Shown here one piece after another: positions 50,363 through 60,538 of a DNA stretch of 64,000 nucleotides. How positions within the stretch are numbered: the stretch's first letter is position 1; each line of letters begins with the position of its first letter. Source of the stretch: Rosa chinensis (lineage: Eukaryota > Streptophyta > Magnoliopsida > Rosales > Rosaceae). Below the pieces are notes generated by a model. That model was given only the letters and a program-made list of their open reading frames with translations. It made no database searches and was not told the DNA's origin. Made by a program: the position numbers and the translations under genes. Where the stretch lies: NCBI RefSeq assembly GCF_002994745.2, contig NC_037090.1:11963501-12027500 (forward strand), read 5' to 3'.

Positions 50363-52396
50363 CTAGATTTCACCATCCCAGAGTTCATCCACACTTCTAT
50401 AGGGTCCAAAAGTGTCATGTACAAAAATGGTCCCATCGAATAGCCTTTCCTGCAAATTTGGAAAATAATGTAGTATCAGTGACTGTCATCACCATCTTCG
50501 ATCAATTACAGGATCTAATAGAACTTCAGAAGCTGTCATATTATATTATACTGGTCGGCTGTGTTGAATGGTTATGACATAACTGACCATTCTACGATAC
50601 GGGTGAGGGTATTGATACCAGGAAAATAATAAGAACCAATCCCACTAACTACTTTACCTGCTCAATTTCAGAAAATTTGGCAAACAAGTCTTCTGGGATA
50701 GACCAGCCAAAGACATCAAGATTCTCCTTGATCCTTGCTTCATTAGTACTCTTTGGAAGAACACTATGACCCATTTGCAGTCCCCATCGAAGAGCAATCT
50801 GTGCAGGAGTCTTGCCTAGCTTCTCTGCCACACCGAGAAGAATCGGATTCTTAAGGACATCGCCTTTGATAAATGTTGTGCCAGGAGAACCCAGCGGTGA
50901 ATATCCCTGAAAAAAGATTATATAGCTCCCCTTTTAGGTTCTAGCTAACTAAAAATGCTACAACGATCAATATTTTGCTCAAGACAGAAGACAACAACAT
51001 TCAGATTTGCACTGCATACTCACAGAAAGGTGAACCCCCTTGGATTTGCAGAAGGATCGTAGCTTGGCCTGCTGCCATGAAGGATGGCACTCCACTTGGT
51101 TAACAGCAGGAGGAACTCGTGCCACATCCAGCAAATCTGACAGCTTCTTTGTAGCGAAATTGCTCACACCAATAGCTCGAGCCTTGCACGAATCATAGAG
51201 AGTTTCCATTGCTCTCCATGTGGCAGGGATATCTGGTTGTATAAGGTTTTCAGGCCCAGAACCTACTGAATCCTTCTTCATCCGCACTGGCCCGTGGATC
51301 TTCAAATTTTCATTAGGCTCATTAGCTGCAGGTGAATAATGGCCGCAAAATGGAATAATAAAACATTGATGAAAGGCTAGTTATCACATATTTTATAGCT
51401 GACACAGCCAGACTAAAAGGTATCAAGTATCAAATATCAAATATCTTATCTATGCTTTCCAGATGGGGCAAACTTATCCAAAAAATGTAGATTGAAACCC
51501 TGAAGTAGGCATATTGCATAAATCTACATAGAATCCCAACTGAATGATCTGATAAATCACGCACACACTCCAGAACCGAAGTATGAGAGACATAACATGA
51601 GACTAAGAACATGTAGCGCATACCAGGTACAAGTCAACATAATCAAGCTGCAAGTCTCTCAAAGTCCTATCCAATGCATCCGGTACATCTTCTGGTGCAT
51701 GATCAGTAGACCTGCGGATGACCATCTTGGATTTTAGAAAATGCAAATCGTAGAGGGCGGAAGTGTGTTGATTAAACTAGCATGACAATCATAACAAACG
51801 CTAGTTTGGAGGTAATCCACAACTCCTCGCGCTTCACCACACCGTCTTCAAACAGCTTCTTCAAAACTAAACCAATCTACAATAAATACAAACTATTTGT
51901 CACACACTACATCCTTGTAAGAACCTAAACATCTTCATAGATTGAGCCCAAGATATCTCCTTTAAATTCTGAACTAGAGTTATATACATAAAGATTTGAC
52001 CTTGCCCAAAATGATATGAACTACAATCACAGCAACTTAAGAAATGAACAAATACATGAAAACTAGTGAAAAAATGCTACTAAAAGCATGTAAAATTACC
52101 TCCTTCTCATTGCCATAGACTGGAGCACAATCAATATGCCGATATCCTGCCTGCAATTTGTAGAATCACAAAAACAGAGTGAACTTTGATCTCGATCAGG
52201 TATAAAATTCAACTATCTAATTAAGTTTTCTTCAATTTCTGAGAAGATTGATTGAGTAAAAGGGGAAGAGGAAAACCTTGATGGCGGCAGCGACGGCGTC
52301 ACCGACCAAGCCAGGGCTGGCCTGCCAGGTCCCTAAGCCAAAAGAAGGCATCTTAGCTCCGGTGTTCAGCTCAAAGAAACCAATATCGTCCGCCAT
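50363..52396 (-). CDS. Aldo-keto reductase, AKR4C-type (copy C), altered active site
   Basis: Seven exons give 315 aa: 52277-52396, 52100-52150, 51800-51876, 51624-51711, 51024-51299, 50658-50906, 50363-50449. All seven are the same length and phase as in copy B, and there is no stop or frameshift. The tetrad Asp47, Tyr52 (CAPVYGNE), Lys81 and His114 is complete. Two pocket tryptophans conserved in the other copies are changed: residue 83 reads ITSKLA (Trp to Ala, at the exon 3/4 join) and residue 115 reads IHGP (Trp to Gly). The C-terminus [14 protein letters not shown] is normal. It is either a reductase with a widened pocket or a copy early in decay. Confidence 0.92.
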
Positions 52397-52522
52397 CTTC
52401 AGTTTTCAGAGTCAGAGCAACAATTTCTGGCCCTGCCTTTGTTTAGAAGAGGAGGAGAGAGAAAGCATAACGTCACCGTTGTTGTTTTTTTTTTTTTGAA
52501 AAGAAAATTACAGAACCATTGA

Positions 52523-52694
52523 CGACCGTTTGATATGTACGATTAGTTTAGTCCTAATTGTTTACTGTAGTAGCCCAAGGTCGAGAGAGAGAGAGAGAGA
52601 GAGAGCGACCATTTGATATGTACGATTAGTTTAGTCCTAATTGTTTACTGTAGTAGCCCAAGGTCGACAGAGAGAGAGAGAGAGAGAGAGAGAA
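52523..52694. repeat. 83-bp tandem duplication with (GA)n
   Basis: A unit with CGACC.TTTGATATGTACG, TTTAGTCCTAATTGTTTACTG and a GA run is present twice in a row (52523-52605, 52606 on), differing at about two positions apart from the GA length. The near identity means it is recent. Confidence 0.92.
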
Positions 52695-52713
52695 TTTTTT
52701 AATTAATGCTGTT

Positions 52714-53806
52714 TTTTTTTTAAAAAAATAAAGGTTCATTCTATTAGATGACCGGCCAATAAATCAGAATCTAACATACACTTAAAAATAGAAAAATGGC
52801 GGGGAAACAACCACGCTCCTATCTAAGTAATGTAAACTCATTTCAAGTCAATTTTAGCTACAAGAGGACACATGAACTAAAAATAACTCAGTGTCTCCAT
52901 TAGCCAGGCGTGCAATTGTGGTACCAACAGAGAGCCACTTCCTAGCAAACAAATAGGAGCAATTCTTTATCCATAAACCGCTTGAAAAAATGTCAATCTT
53001 ATTCTAGATAATTACCAACTCCCACAGAAGTCATGATCTGCAAATGATTGATCCTGGACCAGATATCAGCCCAATTGCCCAAGAAAGTCCACCTCTTGGG
53101 CCAGGCCCACCCTCACCTTTAAGTGATAAATGAGGGTGGCAAGACACCCTCCTTCAAGGCCCACAAAATAGAGCCCAGTAGTTGAAGTTGGAGCCCAGGC
53201 CCAAACCCAATCAAAGTCTGCAGAAGCCCTAAGCGTCCTCTGCCATGCCCACGTTGCTGCAAGCCAACTTTCTGACTGGCAACCCTTCCAGCCGGCCATT
53301 AGATGCAAACCAATCAACCCGGTGAACATGGCCCCTGTAACACTGCTCGATCAAAGCAGGAGTACCAAGCCAGTGCGAAACAACCTACCAAGTTGGCCTC
53401 CCTCTGCCTCCCTGGACCGCCGCAGATTCCGTCACCGAGAACTACAATCTCAGACGCTTAGGTCTGCATCTCACTACTCACAACTGTGAATCGTTGGTGT
53501 TATCCTGTCGCCGCCACGTTCTGCCCAGAACCCACCACCTCCAAATCTGCCGAAACCAGCCACCCACCTGCTGGACCGACAAAGATCAGAGAAAAACATC
53601 GCCGACTCCGCGAAAACCAGAACAAACACGGTCAGAGAGGCCTCCAAGTCAGAAACCTCTCACCGCAAAACCACGATCGAAGCTGAGGACCCGCTCCACG
53701 GACGTCGCCTTGCCTGAAGAACGCCGCCACTAGTAGAAACCTAGGTTTCGAATTCCAAAGTCGCTCCGAGAAGCTCGGAAAAGGTTTCTTTCGCTGAGTT
53801 TTTTTT
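52714..53806 (-). mobile_element. 1.1-kb GC-rich non-autonomous retroposon
   Basis: It is flanked by TTTTTTAATTAATGCTGTT at 52695-52713 and 53807-53825, a 19-bp target duplication. The A-tract lies at the left (T's from 52714), so it points left. The right (5') 700 bp are GC-rich and the left 350 bp AT-rich, the same composition plan as the retroposon at 32794. Open frames in the GC part carry no known domain. It is probably a truncated or internally deleted LINE-type element. Confidence 0.72.
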
Positions 53807-53881
53807 TTTTTTAATTAATGCTGTTGTTAGAACAAATTAGAAAAATTGAGTTTTTTTTTTTTCCGTTTTTTTTTTAGCTTA

Positions 53882-54060
53882 CACTACTAGAATTATGTTA
53901 TCAGACATCACCACTATTAAATCGGTTAGAATTGCACGTGATGTAAAAAGTCGTGCTAACATCAGTTTATAAATTTACCGATTTCTATTGTTATTATTAA
54001 CATCGGTCGTCAAATTAACCGATATCTAAACTTTCGTTCAATTTTTTTTCAAAAATGCGG
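53882..54060 (+). mobile_element. CACTA-type transposon end (remnant)
   Basis: It starts CACTACTAGAATTATG, the terminal word of En/Spm (CACTA) elements, followed by subterminal words ATCGGTTA, ACATCGGTC and AACCGATA in both directions. I could not find the partner end, so this is a fragment, or the right end of a larger element lies unrecognised further on. Confidence 0.45.
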
Positions 54061-55838
54061 AGGGACTAAGTTAAAAATTTTAGAAACGCGGGGTCTCTCC
54101 CTCCCTCCTCCCCTGACTCCTTCCAGACCCTCCTGACCGAGCGGGATCTTTGGCGCTCAGCTTGTTTCGTAATTTTTTCCCCTCCTTTTTCTTATCTTTT
54201 ACTTTCCCATCTCTCTTCTAATCCGCTCACTGTCAAAAACCCAGAGCGAAGAACACACCAAAACCCAAACAACCAAATCTGAATCGGACCTCCACGATCC
54301 ATCTTCGCCATCCATTTCGTCATCCTTCTCATATCCTGCTCCATTTATTTTGAAATCCAATCTAGACCCAAAATCCCTAATGCTCAAATCACAAACCCTA
54401 ACACCTCAGCCCCAAATACGTCCTTCAATCTCACATGCTCTCTCTTGATTCTTTAATCCCTTGTCTTCTCCAGTTTTCGTTAAGGATTGGGTTAGTTCTA
54501 TGAGGGTTGAGTTAATTATCGACTCATGACAGATTACCAAAGACATTGGAAGAAATATTGATTTCCAGATCACCGAGCTGTTCATGACTAACCATCTCAT
54601 TCTGGTTATTCTGCTTTGCCTCGTTTTGGAAAGGTATTATTGTACCATTTTTGCTTAGCACTGGATTTCTTGTTGCTAGTTTGGTATTTTCTGCTGTTGG
54701 TTTACGTTTGCAGCCTATTTTTGGTAGATTGGAGTTAATTTTTGTTTTTAATTGTGATTCTGTCAAGAAATTCAATGGGTAGCAGACTAGTTTTGGTATT
54801 TTCTGCATTTTGATTTACATTTGTAGTGGATTTTCAGGGAATTTAAGCTTAATTTCTGTCAAATTTTAGTTTTGAACTATGATTCTATTAAGAATTTTGA
54901 TGGGTTCTAGCTTCACACAAGTTCCACCTTGAATCTGTTTTAATGAGAAGAACGAGTCATAGAGTTGTAGAAACTAGAACTGTGTTGATGATTGATTTCA
55001 ATCGTCTTCAGTTCCACCTTTTGTTAAATGCAATTTTTCCATATTTGTCAAGTTTCTCTCTAAGTACAGTTTTGTTTACATTTGTTACTTATGGTGTGTA
55101 CAACAGTAGCTTCTCCATACATTGGCATTTACATAAGCATTTTGCTACTACTTTTAATTCAATTCATGGCTGCCAAGCCATTGCTTTCAAAGAATGAGCA
55201 CGTACTAGTCAAGCAAATACATAGTGTAAAGTGTTGGATTAATTAATTAATGTCAACTAGAGAACTAACTATAAAATGGACAATGTTTTGGAAGTAATTA
55301 GCACACTTTCAGCAAAATGTCTACAAAGTAACTTGCTGGGTTTTGATATTTGGAGCAATGATTGAAGATTGAGTTTATTTCATTGGATTTGAGTTAGTCT
55401 TTGGTTCATGACAGATACCAAACATGTGGTAGAAATTTTGGGTTGCAAGTCCCAATCTGAGATTGAACCGTAAAAATCTCATTCTTGCCATCCTGCTTTG
55501 CCTCATATTGGAAAGGTATCATTTTTTTAGGATTCAGTTTCTTTTTTACACTAAATTTGGTTCTTATTCTGTTCTGAATTGTGTCTTTGTTAAGTATATT
55601 AATGAGTTGCAGGTACACAGAAAACTTTCAGGTTGCAGGGGTTTTTGTTTGGAGTACATTTTGTTGGCTGGTATTTGATTTTCTTTTCTTCTCTCTTTGT
55701 AGGTTGCCGGTGTTTCTATTTGTGTTGGGGCTTGGTATATTTGTTTCTTCTTTTGCTAAAGATCACATAGAAAAACATATACAGTACCTTGATTGTAACT
55801 AGATTTTGTTGTGTGATGTATTGATTTGATTGTGATTT
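54061..55838. other. Upstream region of the aminopeptidase fragment, with a diverged duplication
   Basis: Two segments resemble each other: 54525-54660 and 55405-55530, sharing CATGACAGAT.ACCAAA, CTGCTTTGCCTC.T.TTGGAAAGGTAT. Both can be read as a short hydrophobic peptide (ILLCLVLERYY and ILLCLILERYHFF), but neither has a convincing start or partner exon. No gene called. Confidence 0.55.
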
Positions 55839-57204
55839 ATGAAGCTCACTTTCACGACGAAAGAGATTGATGTAACAGAATGGAAAGGGGGCCTGCTTGC
55901 GGTTGGTGTTACAGAGAAGGACTTGGCGAAAGATCAGAACTCGAAATTTGAAAATCCGATATTGAAGAAGCTGGATTCCTGTTTGGGTGGGGTGTTGGCT
56001 GATGTCTTGACTGAGGAGGACTTCACAGGAAAGTCTGGCCAGTCTACTGTTGTTAAGCTTCCTGGTCTTGGCTTGAAGAGGGTTGGCTTGTTTGGGCTTG
56101 GACAATCTGCTTCGTCTACAGAAGCTTTTAAGGGTCTTGGGGAGGCTGCAGCAGCAATGGCAAAGACTGCTCAAGCAAGTGATATTGCTATTGTGCTTGC
56201 TTCCTCGGAGGGGCTTTCTGCGAAATCTTGCAAAGCTTCTGCGATAGCATCTGGTACTTTGATACAGAATTTTTTAATTCTAAGTTGGCATTTGGTTCAA
56301 TTGTTCAAGTTATGGTGATAGTTGTTATAAACAGTGTGGAATTGCTTGACTTGTTGTAGGAGCTGTTTTGGGGATATATGAAGATAATAAGTATAAATCT
56401 GAGTCAAAGAAACCAGCTCTTAAGTCTGTGGACATTCTTGGTCTTGGAACTGGACCTGAACTTGAGAAGAAGCTCAAGTATGCTCAAGATGTTGCTTTTG
56501 GAATAATACTTGGGAAAGAGCTCACGAATTCACCTGCCAATGTTCTCACACCCGGTTCGTTTTAGCTCTACTATTGCTATTTTGGTGGGCTATACTTGTA
56601 ATTTTTATGTTGATTGTGTTATGTCTAGTATTGACTGGATGTGATGATCATTATGTTTTCAGGGAAACTAACAGAAGAGGCCTCAAATATTGCTTCCTTA
56701 TATAGTGATGTTCTATCTGCAAAAATATTAAATGAAGAGCAATGCAAAGATCTGAAAATGGGTTCCTATTTGGCTGTGGCTGCAGCCTCAGCAAATCCTC
56801 CACATTTTATTCACTTGACCAACAAACCCCCTGGTGAACCTGCTAAGCTTAAATTAGCATTGGTGGGTAAAGGTCTGACTTTTGATAGGTGGTTACAGAT
56901 TGACTTAGAACAATGTATTTTTTACCCTAGACTCTAGTCCTCATAAGTCATAACTCTTGGAATAGAAGAATAGCATTGTTAGTATACATTAGATGCCTGT
57001 AAATGTTGTGAAGTCCTATAAGTGGTTGGTATTTTTTTAAATAAAAGTTCAATGCTTCTCTTATTTGTCTATTATTTTTCTGGCACTCAGGTCTTTATTT
57101 TCCTATCTTTTATGTTATCAGTGGTGGCTACAACATCAAGACAGGAATTTGCTGTTCAATTGAGCTTATGAAGGTTGATATGGGAGGTTCAGCAGCTGTA
57201 TTAG
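55839..57204 (+). pseudogene. Leucine aminopeptidase (M17), 5' half only
   Basis: Four exons read cleanly: 55839-56253, 56360-56554, 56663-56888, 57122-57204, all GT-AG with correct phases. They give about 306 residues of a protein normally above 500: KEIDVTEWKGGLLAVGVTEK, DFTGKSGQSTVVKLPGLG, NSPANVLTPG, ILNEEQCKDLKMGSYLAVAA, then VGKGLTFDSGGYNIK and MGGSAAVLG. The first metal-binding Lys and Asp are present. The NTDAEGR loop and the remaining metal ligands are in exons that do not exist here. Exon 4 ends at a donor, then about 400 bp of intron lead into a Helitron-like element. The first residue may be an internal exon start, since AAG precedes CTCACT. Confidence 0.88.
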
Positions 57205-57603
57205 GTGAATTAGTTTCCGACTGTTTCACTGAACAAGGAGTATAATGATAAAATCAAAATTAGTTAGCTATGATTCATAAACTCGTAAAGGAGTATAAAG
57301 TTAGCTGAATTTACATCAGCTGTTATATGGGATTTATATAGGGTTTATCAGCCAGATATGAGTAAGCTACAACACCAATTAGGAAACTCTTAATGTGATG
57401 AACACTTTTGCAAGAACAGATTATAAGCATTCCAACTTCAGAAAGGCATACAAATTAGGGAAATAGACAATGTACCAAATAGTCCAGATTTCAGACAGAG
57501 TATTGCTTTTCTGTGAAATTCGGCGGGAAAGAAGACGGCGGTGATACATGAATGTTGAGAAGGTGTGGCGGAGATTTTCAATTGGTTTCCCATTACTTAT
57601 TCT
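57205..57603. other. Orphan intron after aminopeptidase exon 4
   Basis: The donor at 57205 has no later partner. Nothing else recognised. Confidence 0.6.
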
Positions 57604-57707
57604 AAATATACGAAAGCTAAACTACACTTTTCCTGTTCATTTCAGAAAAGACAAAATGAATGAACAGTGAATTAACGGTTATGCCCTGCATTTTTCTGCT
57701 GTTTTAC

Positions 57708-57966
57708 AGAATTGCCTTGGCGCCTGTCGTGCTGCTCAGTGCTACGTGTGTTTGCTTTACGCAACGACAGCACGGGTGAGAGGGAGATTCAGGTCAACCA
57801 GCTGGATAGCTGGATAGTGAGTGAGAGTGTGAGATTTAGTTCTGAATTTGAGAGAGGTTTTGATCAACAATTGTGGTTGTTGATTGACAGAGAAAAAAGT
57901 GCTTCGTTCAAATACTTGGTCCGCCATGTAAGTCTCTGGCACCGCTTCGTTCTTTCCAATTTGTTG

Positions 57967-58003
<37 letters not shown>

Positions 58004-58113
58004 GAAAGGATAGGAGCAGGGTATTTTGCATGTTTTCGTTCTTCTAAAGTCTACTAAATCCGACTCCTACGCATCTTCCAGCTCCGGCGCCGACAAATCT
58101 CCCGATTCTAAGG
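57708..58113 (+). other. Transcription-unit-like fragment of unknown origin
   Basis: GC-richer than its surroundings, with a donor-like CCAT|GTAAGT (57925), a (GA)n tract (57969-58000) and a possible exon reading STKSDSYASSSSGADKSPDSK-type residues before a donor at 58114. It may be the 5' part of a captured gene. I do not recognise it. Confidence 0.35.
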
Positions 58114-58470
58114 TAAACTATTTCAATTTTTTGGCAATTGATTGTTGGGTCTTCATTGAATCTTCCATGTACCAATTGGTCTATAAAATCTTGATGATTG
58201 CTGAAGTGGTTTCATTGTGGTGGTCCTTCCGAAATTCAATATTGAATTTTTCTCTTATTCTAGGATCCTTGGTGTTTGAATTTCTATGCGTACAAGGCCA
58301 CATTCAGACAAAGCATATATAGTCCTTTTGGTTTGCTGCTACTGAATAATCAACCAAGTTTAGATCAGTTTTCTAGGTCTGTGTAGGTCAATTTCCAAGA
58401 ACCTTACGTTTCAGTTGTATTGTTACTTTAATAAAGAATAACTTTATCTGTCTGATGATATATCTTTCAG

Positions 58471-58880
58471 GGGAAAGCTAATAGATGCATACCGATTTTT
58501 ACACAAAGAGAAGGACATGGAGCGTGGCTTCTCCTGGTCAGGAAATCCCATTGGAAAGTAGACCATATGGTTCATGCACATAGGAACTTGCCGTTGAAAA
58601 TAAATTGGATTACTGTTGTGTTGGTCGAGTTGAAGTGATGTAGAATCATAGTGATTCCATCTGAATGTGCAATCATTAGATGTACGTACATAGGAAGTTA
58701 GGAACTGTATTATAATCATATATTGTTATTATACAGTTTACACCACATAATAAACATACCGGGTGGCTTTCTGGCAGGTATAGAGGCAAAAGGATGAGGA
58801 TAGACTACTTCATAGCTGCAGAGCAACTCAAAGATAGGATTGTTTCATGTGAGATGCACGGGCAAGGGATGAATTACAAG
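58471..58880 (+). pseudogene. AP endonuclease (APE1L-like) fragment, two exons
   Basis: Exon 58471-58557 reads KLIDAYRFLHKEKDMERGF and WSGNPIGK. Intron 58558-58777 is GT-AG, and exon 58778-58880 reads YRGKRMRIDYFIAAEQLKDR and CEMHGQG. These are neighbouring exons of the exonuclease III family of base-excision repair enzymes. The N-terminal nuclease half and the last exon with the Asp-His active-site pair are missing, so no enzyme can be made. The two exons are open and correctly phased, which points to recent capture. Confidence 0.85.
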
Positions 58881-60409
58881 GTATGACTTTTTCCATTTCA
58901 AATATTACCTCTGCTGGCTGTGTATTTTCTTGCAGTAGTTGGAACTGGCATAATATATACGAATTACAGAAATAGAATATATAGTTTAAAATAGGAACAG
59001 ATTCTCATTTCCAACTTAATAGGCCAGTATTACTCATCCATAAGCTCCAGTTGGTGGAGATCATAGCATGTATAAAGGCATAGTCTTCTTCTGATGGCTG
59101 ATCAAATCATGTAATTTTGGTTTTCTGACATTATTAGCACATTGATTACATCCTTAAACTAAAATATAGTATTCATTGAAACAAGCTAAAGAATCAGAAC
59201 ACAAAGAAAATATCTCTATATTGTGTTGGTAAAAAAAGTATAGCTGAGCAATAAAAGATATTTGTTAAGTTTTACTGCTTCGTGATGTTTTCGGTGTTTA
59301 TCTTCTAAGCTTGAACTTTTTTACTTTCTGTAGTAGGTTCTTGAACTATAATCATGATTGTCGAAGGTTTTGCAATACACTCATTTGAATTTGTGGTTTC
59401 AGGCATCATTTTGTGATTTCAATTAGTATAATATTTATGCTTTGTCATTGAAAGATTATTAAGGTTCCTCAGTTCCTCACAAGTTAGCAAGATCTGCAGT
59501 TACTGAATTTTATTCAGACATTATCTCCTTCATGTCATGTACAGATAATGGAGATAATTAGCTGGGTATTATATTCAAAAAGAAAATTGATCTTCTGCAT
59601 ATAGTTTTTCATATCGATGGAGATTTTACTAAGTCTTCAGCTTGAATAATACAAGAATGCTTTAAGTTGGTGGTTGGTAATAGGTGTTAAAAAGATGTTT
59701 GTATCATGCAAATGAGACATGTAGCATGTATACTTGCTTTCAAGGTAGATAATGACTTTCAATGGTTGGAATTTCTTTCAGTTTGCTAATGTAAAAGTGA
59801 AGCAAAGTGTGTAGAATGATCAAGAGAGATCAATGTCTGCATTAGGCTTCATTTCCTGTTCTTTGTTTCCGTCAAGTGTTTTATAAATGGAAGAATCAGA
59901 GATGACATTTGTGCACGTATAAAGAAATTGAAATTGTTAATGGACGCTAATATTGCTATGCTGTGATGGAAATAAAATTGTTGACATTTCCTTGATCAAC
60001 TGAAAAGAAAAGAAAAAAAAAAAGATTAAGACAAATGTACTGCAATAGCCTTTGAAGCAGCCCCATTATACATCAGCTTAAGTTTTTTTCCACTGCACTG
60101 TACAGGTTTGCTGACTGCGGTGCAGAAGGACTACTTTAAACTTCTACATTATCAATAGTTGCATTTCGATGATTGTGGAAATCGTGTTTCTCAGTTGTTA
60201 CATGTTGAATTAGCTGCCCCAGCTTCACAGTTTCAAAACAATGATATTCTAGAAGACCTCATGATTCAAATTTGTGTATAGTAATTAGCTAAAGTACCAG
60301 ATTTTGGATCATGTAAAACAATATTCGATGTGTATATACAACGCATTTATATAGTGTACCTAATATTTGTAAATTCAATACTGTTGAAGTCAATAATGTC
60401 CATGATATA
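58881..60409. other. Filler of the Helitron-like element
   Basis: AT-rich with no exon after the donor at 58881. No helicase or Rep motif seen in six frames. Confidence 0.6.
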
Positions 60410-60538
60410 CCCGCAGCATCGCGCGGGCTATCTCGCTAGTAAAAGCTATAACAAATAATAAACTTTCAGAGGTACATATGCAAGTAGTACGGCTTTTGAT
60501 TCCAAGTTTGTGAACGAATATATACTAATTGCTTGGAA

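Larger units (their letters stand above)
57604..60439 (+). mobile_element. Helitron-like element carrying a captured gene piece
   Basis: The right end has the Helitron pattern: a GC hairpin (CCCGCAGCATCGCGCGGG, 60410-60427) 8 nt before CTAG (60436-60439), followed by T. The proposed left end near 57604 (TTCTAAATATACGAAAGC, then CACTTTTCCTGTTCATTT) is less certain, because an exact A|TC junction is not seen. No Rep/helicase is encoded, so it would be non-autonomous. The AP-endonuclease fragment inside has its introns and runs in the element's direction, as in Helitron gene capture. Confidence 0.55.

Noticed and set aside
53066..53733. Frames of 66-87 aa in GC-rich DNA
   Set aside because: Same reason: body of the retroposon at 52714-53806, no domain, both strands open.
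53727..53743. CACTAGTAGAAA as partner end of the CACTA remnant at 53882
   Set aside because: It differs from CACTACTAGAA at a key base, points the wrong way and lies inside the retroposon.
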